From Vibrio sp. 10N.261.55.A7 (GTDB taxonomy: Bacteria > Pseudomonadota > Gammaproteobacteria > Enterobacterales > Vibrionaceae), in NCBI RefSeq assembly GCF_002877365.1, contig NZ_MCWZ01000028.1:1372-56391 (forward strand): 55,020 nt of DNA, in the 5' to 3' direction. Position 1 is the stretch's first letter. The number at the start of each line of letters is the position of its first letter. The notes beneath the pieces are model-generated. The model ran no database searches and was not told the origin of the DNA. It saw only the letters and a program-made list of their open reading frames with translations. Made by a program: the position numbers and the translations under genes. Positions 9,935 through 20,018 of the stretch are shown piece after piece.

Positions 9935-11683
9935 ATGCTGTCTGATATTCAAATTTGTCGTGAGGCAAAACTACAACCAATTTCCACTGTAGCATCGTCT
10001 ATGGGGTTGCTTAGCGACGAGTTTCAATCTCAGGGTAAGTACAAAGCAAAAGTATCGCTATCTAGCCTAAAACGTTTAGAAGAGAACGTGTCCGGTAAGC
10101 TTGTTGTTGTTACCGCAATAACGCCTACTCCTTTGGGTGAAGGCAAAACAGTGACAACGATTGGGTTGTCTCAAGGGCTCAAACAGTTAAATCGTTCAGT
10201 GGTTGCCTGCATACGCCAACCCTCTATGGGGCCTGTGTTTGGAGTAAAAGGTGGCGCTGCTGGTGGTGGTTTCTCCCAAGTTGCGCCTATGGATGAACTC
10301 AATTTACATCTTACCGGCGATATTCACGCCGTCACCGCTGCGCACAATCTGGCGGCAGCGGCTATCGATGCGCGCATTTACCATGAACAAAGAAAGGGTT
10401 ACAACGATTTCGAAAGCCGAACTGGACTCAAAGCCTTAAAAATCGATTCTAAAAACGTTGTTTGGAAACGCGTCTTAGACCACAACGATCGCGCGTTGAG
10501 AATGGTAACAGTCGGTAAGAATGAGGTGAACAAAACCGTTAATGGTTTTGAGCGCGAAGACGGCTTTGATATTTCCGCAGCCTCTGAACTCATGGCGATC
10601 CTTGCATTAGCAAACAACCTTAAAGATTTGCGTGCACGTATTGGTCAGATCGTTGTCGCTTACAACATACACGGTGACCCTGTCACAGCAGAAGATTTAC
10701 AGGTCGCTGGTGCCATGGCGGTCAGTATGAAAGACGCTATAGAACCCACGCTAATGCAGACATTAGAAGGGGTTCCTACTCTTATTCATGCGGGGCCTTT
10801 TGCTAATATTGCCCACGGTAACTCGTCGATCATTGCGGATAACATCGCTAACAAGCTAGCAGAGTTTACGGTTACAGAAGGCGGATTTGGTTCCGACATG
10901 GGTTTCGAAAAAGCCTGTAATATTAAAGCTCAAACATCTGGAAAAGCGCCCGATTGCGCAGTCATTGTAGCCACACTGCGTGGCCTAAAAGCGAACTCTG
11001 GCCATTATGATTTGAAGCCTGGCCAACCTATTCCAGAGACTATCTTTGACGAGGACTTGAAAGCACTGGAAGCGGGGTTTGAAAACCTAAAATGGCACAT
11101 TAACAATGTAAGCAAATACGGCGTTCCTGCTGTTGTCGCGATCAATCGATTCCCTCAAGACAGTGACCAAGAGCTGCAACAGTTGAAGCAGATGGTTCAA
11201 GCGCTGCCAAACAATGTTGAAGTTGAAATCAGCGAAGGATTCTCACTCGGTGGAAAAGGCACATTGGCGCTTGCCGAAAAAGTGGCGAAGCAATGTGAAA
11301 GCGATACTACGTTTTCACCACTCTATTCATTACAGCAGACGCTTGAAGAAAAATTGATGACCGTTGCTGAAGTCGGTTATGGAGCCAAAGGCTTAACACT
11401 AAGCTATAAAGCGACACAACAGCTCGCACAGTTTAAGAAAGACGGTTATGACAACCTAGCCGTTTGCTTAGCAAAATCTCCCCTATCCATATCCACTGAT
11501 GGCTCAATTAAGGGTGCACCAAGCGGTTTTGATGTTCCTATTAGAGAGCTGAAGCTCTGTGCTGGCGCAGGCTTTGTATACGCGCTTTGTGGGAATGTGA
11601 TGACCATGCCTGGCCTACCAGACAAGCCAGCGTTTATGAATCTCGACCTTGATGATGAAGGCAACATTGTTGGATTAAGCTAA
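9935..11683 (+). CDS. fhs: Formate--tetrahydrofolate ligase
   Basis: A 582-residue cytoplasmic enzyme that makes 10-formyl-tetrahydrofolate from formate, tetrahydrofolate and ATP. The nucleotide-binding loop [20 protein letters not shown] (about residues 63-82) and the family signature [19 protein letters not shown] are present, as are [14 protein letters not shown] and [11 protein letters not shown]. The length is normal and the frame intact. ATG 9935 follows GAGGG. The roughly 220-bp upstream region is AT-rich and presumably carries the promoter. A strong terminator follows, so it is probably monocistronic. It supplies one-carbon units, linking loosely to the folate-type chemistry of folE downstream, but the two are not in one operon. 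Confidence 0.96.
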   Translation: MLSDIQICREAKLQPISTVASSMGLLSDEFQSQGKYKAKVSLSSLKRLEENVSGKLVVVTAITPTPLGEGKTVTTIGLSQGLKQLNRSVVACIRQPSMGPVFGVKGGAAGGGFSQVAPMDELNLHLTGDIHAVTAAHNLAAAAIDARIYHEQRKGYNDFESRTGLKALKIDSKNVVWKRVLDHNDRALRMVTVGKNEVNKTVNGFEREDGFDISAASELMAILALANNLKDLRARIGQIVVAYNIHGDPVTAEDLQVAGAMAVSMKDAIEPTLMQTLEGVPTLIHAGPFANIAHGNSSIIADNIANKLAEFTVTEGGFGSDMGFEKACNIKAQTSGKAPDCAVIVATLRGLKANSGHYDLKPGQPIPETIFDEDLKALEAGFENLKWHINNVSKYGVPAVVAINRFPQDSDQELQQLKQMVQALPNNVEVEISEGFSLGGKGTLALAEKVAKQCESDTTFSPLYSLQQTLEEKLMTVAEVGYGAKGLTLSYKATQQLAQFKKDGYDNLAVCLAKSPLSISTDGSIKGAPSGFDVPIRELKLCAGAGFVYALCGNVMTMPGLPDKPAFMNLDLDDEGNIVGLS

Positions 11684-11784
11684 CGAGCGACACACCCTTT
11701 AAGAAAAACCCATCCGCTTGATCTTTTGATGGGTGCTTTCTATAAGTAGTGCATTGCGGACGGCACTCATTCTATTGATAACTT

Positions 11785-11813
11785 AAAAGCGAAACATTGT
11801 TTTCGCTTTTTTG
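11785..11813 (+). terminator. Rho-independent terminator downstream of fhs
   Basis: A 10-bp perfect stem (11785-11794 with 11801-11810) ends in a T-run extending to 11812. A weaker 7-bp hairpin lies before it at 11708-11734. Confidence 0.8.
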
Positions 11814-11892
11814 TCACTGTAAGCCAACTAAATTGAAATATTTTCTCTACCTATCAGTTCTATTCTATTGATATCCATTTTGAGGAAATACT

Positions 11893-13032
11893 ATGCGTAA
11901 ACGATCTCGTTATACACTCATACTCGCGACTTTGGGCCTATTAGCGATGTCTGCTTTCATTCCCGTCATGTCTTCGACTAGCACAGGCAGTAACGGTGCG
12001 GATAATGTAAAAGTGGCGACGTTGGCCGGCGGTTGTTTTTGGTGTACAGAGTCTGATTTGGAAGCATTGGATGGCGTGGTTGACGTTGTATCCGGTTATT
12101 CCGGCGGGACACTGGAAAATCCAACGTACAAACAAATTTCTTCAGGTAAAACGGGCCATATAGAAAGTATCTCTGTTACCTATGACGCAGATAAAGTGAC
12201 TTACGAAGAGATTCTCGACCAGTTGCTTCGCCACATTGATCCAACAGATGACCAAGGTTCGTTTGTGGATAGAGGCCGCCATTATCGCCCTGCTATCTTC
12301 TATCATAATGACGAACAAAAAACCGTCGCAGAGAACTTCCTGCAGCAAGTAGAAGAATTGAACATTTTCAAAGAGCCATTAAAGGTCGAGCTTATTGAGT
12401 TTGAAAAATTCTGGCCCGCTGAAAACTACCACCAAGATTACTACAAGCGAAATAAAATACGTTACAAATACTATCGCTATAACTCCGGTCGTGATCAATA
12501 TTTAGATAAGATTTTCGGTGATGATCGCTTGGAAATGCCCGTAACGCTTCGAATGATGATCGATGATAAAGCACGAATGGCATCGCTAAAAGCTTATGAC
12601 AAGCCGTCTGATAAAGAGATTAAAAATCGTTTGTCTGACATCCAGTATTATGTGACCCAAGAGGATGGTACTGAGCGAGCATTCAATAACGAGTACTGGG
12701 ACAATAAACAAGCGGGAATTTATGTTGATGTTGTCACGGGTGAACCATTATTCTCTTCAACGGACAAGTATAAATCTGGAACGGGTTGGCCCAGCTTCAC
12801 GCAACCGATTAATGAAGGCTACATTGCTGAACACACGGATTACAAATTGGTGTATTCAAGAACGGAAGTGAGAAGCCGTTTTGCTGACTCGCACCTAGGT
12901 CATGTGTTCAAAGATGGACCAGCGCCAACGGGTCTGCGTTACTGCATTAACTCAGCAGCCCTTCGATTTGTACCAGTAGAAGAGATGAGTAAAGAAGGCT
13001 ACGACGAATATCTTCACCTCTTTAATGGGTAA
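11893..13032 (+). CDS. msrAB: Exported bifunctional methionine sulfoxide reductase MsrA-MsrB
   Basis: A 379-residue fusion that reduces both stereoisomers of methionine sulfoxide. An N-terminal basic and hydrophobic segment ([19 protein letters not shown]) suggests export or anchoring, so it probably protects envelope proteins. MsrA covers about residues 40-200 with GGCFWC (catalytic Cys48) and ENYHQDYY. MsrB covers about 245-375 with GTGWPSF, HLGHVF and [11 protein letters not shown] (catalytic Cys351). The MsrB half lacks both zinc-binding CxxC pairs (VDVVTG and RSRFAD occupy those sites) and has Thr where many relatives have Cys in GCGWPSF. No thioredoxin-like domain is fused, unlike Neisseria PilB, so the reductant must come from elsewhere. 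ATG 11893 follows GAGGAA. Confidence 0.93.
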   Translation: MRKRSRYTLILATLGLLAMSAFIPVMSSTSTGSNGADNVKVATLAGGCFWCTESDLEALDGVVDVVSGYSGGTLENPTYKQISSGKTGHIESISVTYDADKVTYEEILDQLLRHIDPTDDQGSFVDRGRHYRPAIFYHNDEQKTVAENFLQQVEELNIFKEPLKVELIEFEKFWPAENYHQDYYKRNKIRYKYYRYNSGRDQYLDKIFGDDRLEMPVTLRMMIDDKARMASLKAYDKPSDKEIKNRLSDIQYYVTQEDGTERAFNNEYWDNKQAGIYVDVVTGEPLFSSTDKYKSGTGWPSFTQPINEGYIAEHTDYKLVYSRTEVRSRFADSHLGHVFKDGPAPTGLRYCINSAALRFVPVEEMSKEGYDEYLHLFNG

Positions 13033-13077
13033 ACTCTAATCGGTCCAAGCACCTAAACGATTCGCTTGCGCCACGAA

Positions 13078-13112
13078 ACAAAAAGCCGATCTATTTCTAG
13101 ATCGGCTTTCTT
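13078..13112. terminator. Bidirectional terminator between msrAB and dbpA
   Basis: Perfect 12-bp stem (13082-13093 with 13098-13109) and a 4-nt loop. On the minus strand it is followed by a T-rich run, on the plus strand by TTT then CTTGTATTTT. It sits between two convergent genes. Confidence 0.8.
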
Positions 13113-13143
13113 GTATTTTAAACCAAGAGTTTATCGCGGAGGC

Positions 13144-14523
13144 TTATTTCATGATGCGCGCTTTAAATTGGCGCCCTTTCATTTTACCCGCTTGAATTTG
13201 TTTAAGCGCAACCTTCGCTACGGCTTTATCGACAGCCACGTAAGAAACCATCGCAAGCGTGTTGATCTTGCCAATTTTCTTGCCATCAATTCCAGCTTGC
13301 TTCGTCAAAGCGCCGAGAATATCGCCAGGGCGAAGTTTCATCTTCTTACCGCCAAGGATTTGAATTGTTGTCATTGGTGCATCAAACGGTTGTTGATTGC
13401 CCTTTTCAGGAAGTGCTGATGCAGAGATCTCAATGTCCATGTATTCATCGATTTGCGCGACGCGATACATTTCTTTGTCACTGAAGAAGCTAAACGCATT
13501 GCCTTTACTGCCAGCGCGACCAGTACGGCCAATTCTGTGCACATGAACTTCTGGATCACGTGACAGTTCAAAGTTGAAAACCGCATCTAGGTTATCAACA
13601 TCAAGACCACGTGCGGCAACATCCGTCGCGACAAGAATGGAAATGCTCTTGTTTGCAAACATGGTAAGCGCTTGATCGCGTTCTCTTTGCTCCATATCGC
13701 CATGAAGCTCAGTCACACTAAAGCCACGATGTTGGAGTTCATCCGTGACATTTTGAACCTCTTTCTTAGTGTTACAGAACACCACTGAAGACTCTGGTTG
13801 GTAGTGCAGTAACAGAGTTTCAAGCGCGTCATCACGAGCTTCTTGCCCCGCCACTTTAAAGAAGTGTTGTTTGATTGTTGACGTTTGATGCGTTGACTCA
13901 ACTTTGACTAATTGCGGCTTATCCATAATACGCTGCGCAATGCTTTCAATCTCTTTAGGGAAAGTGGCACTAAAAAGCAACGTCTGACGTTGTTTCGGCG
14001 CTTGGTCAATAATAGCGTCTAAGGCGTCTTGGAAACCCATATCTAGCATGCGATCCGCTTCGTCAAGAACCAGCGTATTCAATTCATCTAGGTTAATACG
14101 ATCTCTCGACAAATGATCTAGAATTCGGCCTGGCGTGCCGACAAGTATGTGCGCGCCATGCTCAAGTGAACCAATTTGCGGTCCCATTGGCGTGCCGCCA
14201 CATAAGGTCAGAACTTTGATGTTGTGAATGCCACGAGCAAGAGTACGAATCTCTTTCGCCACCTGATCAGCAAGCTCACGTGTCGGACACAATACCAATG
14301 ATTGAACACGAAAACGCTTAACATTTAGGTTGCTCAATAGGCCAAGAGAAAATGCCGCTGTTTTACCAGAACCAGTTTTACCTTGTGCAATAACATCTTT
14401 GCCCTCAAGTACGCTCGGTAAGCTCTGTTGTTGAATAGGCGTCATCTCGGTATAACCCAGAGTATCGAGAGTTTGTAGTAGTTCGGGTTTTAACGACAGT
14501 GTCGAAAAAGAAGTTGTTGTCAC
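13144..14523 (-). CDS. dbpA: ATP-dependent RNA helicase DbpA (DEAD-box)
   Basis: A 459-residue DEAD-box helicase. Motifs in order: TPIQQQSLP (Q motif), AQGKTGSGKT (I), PTRELADQV (Ia), GTPGRILDH (Ib), LDEADRMLDMG (II), LFSATFP (III), VFCNTKKEV (IV), LVATDVAARGLDV (V) and HRIGRTGRAG (VI). The final about 75 residues (MTTIQILGGKKMKLRPGDIL ... IGKINTLAMVSYVAVD) match the DbpA RNA-binding domain that recognises hairpin 92 of 23S rRNA, so the role is large-subunit ribosome assembly. The start is GTG at 14523, with AGGA about 8 nt upstream; no better ATG exists. It has its own terminator. Confidence 0.95.
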   Translation of the reverse strand: MTTTSFSTLSLKPELLQTLDTLGYTEMTPIQQQSLPSVLEGKDVIAQGKTGSGKTAAFSLGLLSNLNVKRFRVQSLVLCPTRELADQVAKEIRTLARGIHNIKVLTLCGGTPMGPQIGSLEHGAHILVGTPGRILDHLSRDRINLDELNTLVLDEADRMLDMGFQDALDAIIDQAPKQRQTLLFSATFPKEIESIAQRIMDKPQLVKVESTHQTSTIKQHFFKVAGQEARDDALETLLLHYQPESSVVFCNTKKEVQNVTDELQHRGFSVTELHGDMEQRERDQALTMFANKSISILVATDVAARGLDVDNLDAVFNFELSRDPEVHVHRIGRTGRAGSKGNAFSFFSDKEMYRVAQIDEYMDIEISASALPEKGNQQPFDAPMTTIQILGGKKMKLRPGDILGALTKQAGIDGKKIGKINTLAMVSYVAVDKAVAKVALKQIQAGKMKGRQFKARIMK

Positions 14524-14712
14524 GGTAGTATCCTGTGAGGCGCTTGTTTAGGAGGCGTATTATGCCAACTTAACAAAAAAATGCCTGTTTAAATTGCGGT
14601 ATATGAAAATTTAGTCACTGCCTGCACTTTACCTGTTTCAGTGCGCTGACCGTTTTCTACTTAATAAGTGCTTTGTTTCGCTTTCAATGAGCACGTTTAT
14701 TGGCTCATTCAT

Positions 14713-14745
14713 GCTAAAAAAAACGCCTCTAAACAGAGGCGATTT
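14713..14745 (-). terminator. Rho-independent terminator downstream of folE
   Basis: A 7-bp GC-rich stem (14724-14730 with 14735-14741) and a 4-nt loop are followed on the minus strand by a run of eight T (A-run 14716-14723). It lies 17 bp past the folE stop. Confidence 0.85.
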
Positions 14746-14761
14746 GATTCTTTCTATTGGA

Positions 14762-15415
14762 CTATCTTAGTCCATGCAAAAATTCGTGTCGCGTTGCGGG
14801 GATAGATTTGAAAATTCCCCCAAGTGCGGTTGTGGTGGTTTCGCTGGTTGCGTCCATCACGCCACGAGATTTCACGCAGTAGTGAACGGCATCCATAGTG
14901 ACCGCGACATCTTCTGACTCGAGTAAGGTTTGCAGCGCCACAAGAATCTGCTGAGTCATTCGCTCTTGAACCTGAGGACGCTGTGCAAAGAATCGCACGA
15001 TACGGTTGATCTTTGACAGACCAATGATCTTTCCTCTCGGAATATAGGCAACAGCTGCTTTACCATCGATAGTCACCAAGTGATGCTCACAAGTGCTGGT
15101 GACCGTAATGTCTTTTACACGAACCATTTCACTGACATTCATTTTGTTTTCAATGACGGTGATCTTCGGGAAGTTCGCATAATCAAGGCCCGAGAAAACT
15201 TCGTCTACGTACATTTTGGCAATACGATGCGGTGTCTCTTCAAGACTGTCATCAGTTAAATCGAGTTCTAATAAAGACAAGATTTCACGCATGTGGTGCT
15301 CAATCTTCTCTTTCTTTTCTTCACGACTAACCTGATTTGGGCGCATTGGCGTTTCCAAACCACGGCTTTCTAGCGCATCTTTTACTAACTTTGCGGATTC
15401 GCTAAGAGCTGACAT
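14762..15415 (-). CDS. folE: GTP cyclohydrolase I
   Basis: A 217-residue enzyme converting GTP to 7,8-dihydroneopterin triphosphate, the entry to folate (and tetrahydromonapterin) synthesis. Zinc ligands are in STCEHHLV and HYCVKSRG, and the active-site stretch [15 protein letters not shown] is intact. I choose ATG 15415 (MSALSESA) because AGAGGA sits 6 nt before it; the ATG two codons upstream (15421) directly abuts that ribosome-binding site. The length agrees with E. coli FolE (222). It is divergent from moeA across a 150-bp shared promoter region. Folate and molybdopterin pathways both begin from GTP, which may explain the neighbourhood. Confidence 0.95.
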   Translation of the reverse strand: MSALSESAKLVKDALESRGLETPMRPNQVSREEKKEKIEHHMREILSLLELDLTDDSLEETPHRIAKMYVDEVFSGLDYANFPKITVIENKMNVSEMVRVKDITVTSTCEHHLVTIDGKAAVAYIPRGKIIGLSKINRIVRFFAQRPQVQERMTQQILVALQTLLESEDVAVTMDAVHYCVKSRGVMDATSETTTTALGGIFKSIPATRHEFLHGLR

Positions 15416-15566
15416 TCTCATTCCTCTTGAATTACCCCTTTTGGATGGATGACAAGGATACGCGGAATTAGAAATAATGACTACTCATAATTTGTCGCTA
15501 GCCGTTATAGCTACTGACAATTCTATGATAAGGTTGCCAACAAACAATAAGATATAGGATACCTAG

Positions 15567-16802
15567 ATGGGCTGCTGTGACGCACCAGGCTTAATGCCTC
15601 TTGAAGATGCCATGGATAAGATGCTTTCACGCATTAAACCAATTAAAACCACCCAACGTTTACCCCTTGCTGATGCACTCGGTTATGTACTTGCTGAAGA
15701 TGTACTCTCCCCTATTTTTGTACCACCATTTGATAACTCTGCAATGGACGGTTACGCGCTTCGCCTCTCCGATCTTGATGATTCTAAAACTCTGCCGTTA
15801 GTCGGTAAATCCTTTGCGGGACAACCTTTTGAAGGCGACTGGCCAGAGAAAACGTGCATTCGAATTATGACTGGGGCGAAAATACCGTCGGGTTGCGATG
15901 CGGTTGTTATGCAGGAAAATACCAACGTTACAGATGACGGCATAGTGTTCAACCAAACAGACATTGCCCCTCAAAACAACATACGACCATTAGGAGACGA
16001 TATTAGTCAAGGTGACATAGTACTCGAACAAGGCGCACGTCTGACGCCTCGAGACATTCCAATGATCGCTTCACTCGGCATCAGTCATGTCATGGTTCTG
16101 CGTAAACCTATCGTCGCATTCTTCTCTACAGGTGATGAGCTTAAATCACTTGGTGAGCCGTTGTCTGATGGCCAAATATACGACAGCAACCGTTACGGTA
16201 TTAAGCCGTTAATAGAGAACTTTGGCTGCGAAGCTATCGATCTGGGTATCATTCCAGATTGCCAAGAAGAACTGAAAGCAACGTTTGATAAAGCGCAGGC
16301 GCTGGCTGATGTGGTTGTGACTTCGGGCGGGGTGAGCGTGGGTGAAGCCGACTACACAAAAGACATACTGGAAGAGCTTGGTGAGATCGGCTTTTGGAAG
16401 CTTGCCATTAAACCAGGGAAACCTTTTGCTTTTGGTTCACTAGACAGCGCTTGGTTCTGTGGATTACCGGGAAATCCTGTTTCTGCTATGTTGACGATGT
16501 ATGTCCTCGTTCAGCCTATGCTCGCTAAACTTGCTGGGCACTCACAATGGAAAACACCTGAATCTATTCCTGCTATTACTAAAACCGCATTCAAGAAAGG
16601 CCCAGGTCGTACCGATTATCAACGTGGAATCTACAGCCTAGAAAATGGTCAGTTTGTTGTGGAAACGACAGGTAATCAAAGTTCCGGTGCATTTCGTTCT
16701 GTGAGCTTATCTAACTGTTTTGTTGTGCTTGAACGAGAGCGTGGACATGTTGAAGTGGGTGAAACCGTGCAGATTCAATTGTTCAATTCAACGCTGTATT
16801 AG
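15567..16802 (+). CDS. moeA: Molybdopterin molybdenumtransferase
   Basis: A 411-residue enzyme that inserts molybdate into adenylylated molybdopterin in the last step of molybdenum-cofactor synthesis. Typical family motifs are present: PFDNSAMDGYAL near the N-terminus (residues about 53-64), MTGAKIPSGCDAVVMQE, FSTGDEL, TSGGVSVGEADY and GLPGNPVSAMLT. The length is normal. ATG 15567 is preceded by AGGATA. The stop is followed after 3 nt by moeB, so the two are an operon, as in E. coli moeAB. Confidence 0.95.
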   Translation: MGCCDAPGLMPLEDAMDKMLSRIKPIKTTQRLPLADALGYVLAEDVLSPIFVPPFDNSAMDGYALRLSDLDDSKTLPLVGKSFAGQPFEGDWPEKTCIRIMTGAKIPSGCDAVVMQENTNVTDDGIVFNQTDIAPQNNIRPLGDDISQGDIVLEQGARLTPRDIPMIASLGISHVMVLRKPIVAFFSTGDELKSLGEPLSDGQIYDSNRYGIKPLIENFGCEAIDLGIIPDCQEELKATFDKAQALADVVVTSGGVSVGEADYTKDILEELGEIGFWKLAIKPGKPFAFGSLDSAWFCGLPGNPVSAMLTMYVLVQPMLAKLAGHSQWKTPESIPAITKTAFKKGPGRTDYQRGIYSLENGQFVVETTGNQSSGAFRSVSLSNCFVVLERERGHVEVGETVQIQLFNSTLY

Positions 16803-16805
16803 GAT

Positions 16806-17564
16806 GTGAAATTGGATATTTTGTCTGATGCAGAAATGCTTCGTTATAACCGCCAAATTATACTTAAACAGTTCGACTTCGACGGTCAAGAAGCGTTAAA
16901 ACAGTGTTCAATTTTAATATTGGGCGCTGGAGGTCTAGGCTGCGCGGCTAGCCAATATCTTGCAACAGCTGGTGTTGGGAGCATCACCTTAATAGACGAT
17001 GATCATGTTGAGCTCTCTAACCTTCAACGACAGGTACTCCACACTGACGAGGATATCGGTGTTGCTAAAGTCGAGTCAGCAAAAAATACGCTGACCCAGC
17101 TTAACCCTCATCTAGACGTTACTACGGTCGATAGACGCTTATCCGATGACGAGCTTGAGGCGTTGATTGAACAACATTCTCTTGTGCTTGATGCGTGCGA
17201 CAATGTTGATACACGTAATCAGCTGAACCGCTTGTGTTTCAAAACGAAAACACCACTGGTTTCTGGGGCTGCGATTCGAATGGAAGGCCAAGTAAGCGTC
17301 TTTACCTACACAGATGATTCGCAGCCATGTTATCAATGTTTGAGTGCTTTATTTGGTAGCAACGCTCTGTCTTGTGTCGAAGCAGGGGTGATGGCGCCTG
17401 TTGTGGGGATTATCGGCGCTATGCAGGCTATGGAAGCGATTAAAGTTATCGCAAATTACGGTACTCCTTTGGTCGGCAAAATTCTCATTTTGGATGCACT
17501 CAGTATGAGTTGGAGAGAAATGAAACTGTCTAAACTGCCAAACTGCCCCGTCTGTGGTCATTAA
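16806..17564 (+). CDS. moeB: Molybdopterin-synthase adenylyltransferase
   Basis: A 252-residue E1-like enzyme that adenylates the C-terminus of MoaD so it can be charged with sulfur for molybdopterin synthesis. The nucleotide-binding GAGGLGCAASQYLA (about residues 37-50), DDDHVELSNLQRQ, DACDNVDTRNQLN and two zinc-binding CxxC pairs (CYQCL, CPVC) are present. The start is GTG at 16806, with TTAGGA immediately before; the ATG at 16804 is followed at once by a stop codon. It is 3 nt downstream of moeA and translationally linked. Confidence 0.95.
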   Translation: MKLDILSDAEMLRYNRQIILKQFDFDGQEALKQCSILILGAGGLGCAASQYLATAGVGSITLIDDDHVELSNLQRQVLHTDEDIGVAKVESAKNTLTQLNPHLDVTTVDRRLSDDELEALIEQHSLVLDACDNVDTRNQLNRLCFKTKTPLVSGAAIRMEGQVSVFTYTDDSQPCYQCLSALFGSNALSCVEAGVMAPVVGIIGAMQAMEAIKVIANYGTPLVGKILILDALSMSWREMKLSKLPNCPVCGH

Positions 17565-17637
17565 CAGGCCACTATAATCAAAACAATCAAGAAACAGCTT
17601 CGCTTCGATATTGAAACATGCCCAGCTTTCTATATTC

Positions 17638-17670
17638 AAAAGGCAATGAATGACATTTCATTGCCTTTTT
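17638..17670 (+). terminator. Rho-independent terminator downstream of moeAB
   Basis: A 13-bp perfect stem (17638-17650 with 17657-17669) and a 6-nt loop; the right arm ends in TTTTT. It lies 74 bp past the moeB stop. Confidence 0.85.
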
Positions 17671-17744
17671 CGTGTCTATGCAACGTCTTTCTCAGTTCGA
17701 CATATCGTTCAATCACATTGATTTTCAAAATGAGAATAAGCAAA

Positions 17745-17761
17745 CACTTAAAATTTAAGTG
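17745..17761. promoter_or_regulatory. 17-bp palindrome upstream of the LruC-type gene, possible operator
   Basis: Perfect 8-bp half-sites (17745-17752 and 17754-17761) around one central base, about 77 bp before the start of the secreted-protein gene in an AT-rich promoter region. The size and symmetry fit a dimeric repressor or activator site. I do not recognise the binding protein. Confidence 0.35.
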
Positions 17762-17837
17762 CATAAAATCAACAAGTTAAAATTGGCATGTTAGTTGTAA
17801 TGTTCTTACTTATACAACGTTCAGTAAGGATGCCAAG

Positions 17838-19949
17838 ATGAAAATTCACCTAATAACCGCCCTACTTCTTCTTTTCACCACTTCCTCTATTGCAGGGCCG
17901 TTTGGGACTTGCCCGAGTAAAGCGTATTTATTTCAGTCCAGCCCTGTTCAGGTCTATGGCGTTAATCTCGTGACAGGTACAACAAAGCTTCTACAGGGTG
18001 ACACTGGGATGGATGTGAACATCAACGGTGTGGGTTTTGATTTCGATGATAATTACATCTATGGCTACGATACGAGCAATAAACGAATCGTTCGTCTTGG
18101 TGAAGATTTTCAGGCCGAGGTAGTCAATACGTCGAACCTGCCAACCGATCATACTTTTTATGTCGGCGACGTGTACAACCATGTGTATTACCTTTACCGC
18201 ACAGGAAAGGGGCTATTCAAGATTGATCTATCTCCGCTAGATAGTGATCCAAATGCTGTTCTTCCTGTCGTTAAAATTACGGGCACTGCAAACGTAAGTT
18301 TAACTGACTTCGCATTTCACCCTGGTACCGACAATTTATACGGTGTAGATAACAACTCTGGAATTCTCTATGAATTCGATCCAACAGATGGTTCGACTAC
18401 AGTGATTGGTGACACAGGTGAGACCGGAACATTCGGTGCTGGATACTTTGATGTTAATGGCTACTACTACCTGGCTCGAAACCAAGACGGAAAGATTTAT
18501 CGTATCGATCTTTCGACTCAAGAGATCATCGACAGTGGTGATGTGCCTGCCATTTTGTTTGCTCAAGGCCCTTCTTCTGGTCAAAACGATGGTGCGCGTT
18601 GTGCCATTGCGCCGGTTATCGATGAAGACTCTAATATCGACTTTGGTGATGCCCCTGACACTTACTCGACACTCCTTTCTAGCAATGGCCCACGTCATGA
18701 AATTGATGGGTTAACCTGGTTAGGTAGCGCCGAAACTGACGGAGAGCAAGATGGGCTTATTTCTCCTCTTAGCGACGACACAACGTCATCTAACGATGAA
18801 GATGGTGTCGGTTTCGTAACAGCCGTGGAAGCTGGGCTCGATGCCATTGTCGTTGTTAATGCATCGACAAGCGGATATTTAACAGGGTGGATCGATTGGA
18901 ACCAAGACGGTGATTTTGCAGACGCCGGTGAAAAGATCTTTGATGATGAACTGTTAGACGCGGGTTCTAATACCTTGTTTTTTAGTGCTGATATCGCTGC
19001 TGTTGCAGGTACCACGTGGAGTCGATTCCGCTTTAGCCAACAAACAGGTCTCGATTACTTTGGCGGCGCCACATCCGGTGAAGTAGAGGATCATCAATTA
19101 ACAGTCATAAGTGAAGGTATTACGGTTCGCCACTTCCCGAATGAATCTGGTTTTGCAACTGTCGCATACGAGGATAACTGGCCATATACCGCAGACTACG
19201 ACATGAACGATGTCGTTATCCATTACCGAGTAACCGAAATCTTGAAATACGGAGAAGTTGTTAAATCAACCATTACTGGTCGACTCGGTGCGTACGGTGC
19301 TGATTATAGAAATGGGTTTGCGTTGAGATTAAAAGGTCTACAACGAACCGATGTCGATACTTTACTTACTCGCCAAATACATAATGACGTGTTGCAAGAA
19401 GACAGCGGTTTAGAAGCCGATAGTAACGAAGCGATATTCATCATTTCAAATGATCTTTCTACGAAAGTTGGTGGCGAATGTTCATTCTTTAGAACAGAGC
19501 AAAGCTGTAAAGAGGATGAGTCATTTACGTTTGAACTGAGAATATCATTGGTAGATGGTGCAGATGTTAGCTCTCTAATGCCTCTGCCGTATGACCCATT
19601 CATTTTTGCAGCGCCTGGTTATTACCACGGTGAAGCCCTGCCCCTACATCCTGGACGTAGTTGGGAAGTTCACTTGGCCGATTACGAGCCAACAGAGAAA
19701 TTCGATGGCGATAGTATGCGTGGACTAGGAGAAGATGCTTCTGATCCAAATACTGGTACTTATTACAAAACGTCTCAAAACCATCCTTGGGCGCTAATGA
19801 TGACATCAGAATGGCGCTGGCCTAGAGAACGTGTCGATATCGTCAATGCATACCCTGAGTTCGCAACGTACGCAGAGAGTGCTGGTGAGAATGCCACTAA
19901 CTGGCACACAAACGGAAACTCGATTAGCAGCAAAGTGTATAGAGACTAA
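17838..19949 (+). CDS. Secreted multidomain protein: DUF6923-like, GEVED and LruC-type domains
   Basis: A 703-residue exported protein of unknown function. A signal peptide ends near SSIAG (about 19). Residues about 20-255 contain propeller-like repeats (GVGFDFDDNYIYGYD, FHPGTDNLYGVDNNSG, DVNGYYYLARNQDGKIYRID), resembling DUF6923. A GEVED domain follows from residue 268 (DFGDAPDTY, GWIDWNQDGDFADAGE, SGEVEDHQLTV). The last 270 residues (TADYDMNDVVIHYRV, YRNGFALRL) look like the LruC domain, named after a Leptospira surface antigen. The acidic DxDxD-rich loops suggest calcium binding. ATG 17838 has AAGGA upstream. A lipoprotein gene follows 69 bp later on the same strand and is a likely partner. 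Role (surface, matrix or adhesion) is inference only. Confidence 0.8.
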   Translation: MKIHLITALLLLFTTSSIAGPFGTCPSKAYLFQSSPVQVYGVNLVTGTTKLLQGDTGMDVNINGVGFDFDDNYIYGYDTSNKRIVRLGEDFQAEVVNTSNLPTDHTFYVGDVYNHVYYLYRTGKGLFKIDLSPLDSDPNAVLPVVKITGTANVSLTDFAFHPGTDNLYGVDNNSGILYEFDPTDGSTTVIGDTGETGTFGAGYFDVNGYYYLARNQDGKIYRIDLSTQEIIDSGDVPAILFAQGPSSGQNDGARCAIAPVIDEDSNIDFGDAPDTYSTLLSSNGPRHEIDGLTWLGSAETDGEQDGLISPLSDDTTSSNDEDGVGFVTAVEAGLDAIVVVNASTSGYLTGWIDWNQDGDFADAGEKIFDDELLDAGSNTLFFSADIAAVAGTTWSRFRFSQQTGLDYFGGATSGEVEDHQLTVISEGITVRHFPNESGFATVAYEDNWPYTADYDMNDVVIHYRVTEILKYGEVVKSTITGRLGAYGADYRNGFALRLKGLQRTDVDTLLTRQIHNDVLQEDSGLEADSNEAIFIISNDLSTKVGGECSFFRTEQSCKEDESFTFELRISLVDGADVSSLMPLPYDPFIFAAPGYYHGEALPLHPGRSWEVHLADYEPTEKFDGDSMRGLGEDASDPNTGTYYKTSQNHPWALMMTSEWRWPRERVDIVNAYPEFATYAESAGENATNWHTNGNSISSKVYRD

Positions 19950-20018
19950 ACACCTAAGCTGCCATCCCCATATATGCAGGGATTGTAGAGAAACTTATCA
20001 ATATTTTGGAGTCAAATT

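Noticed and set aside
18406..19015. Overlapping ORFs inside the LruC-type gene on both strands
   Set aside because: They have no recognisable domains and lie fully within a long, well-supported gene; they are shadow frames.
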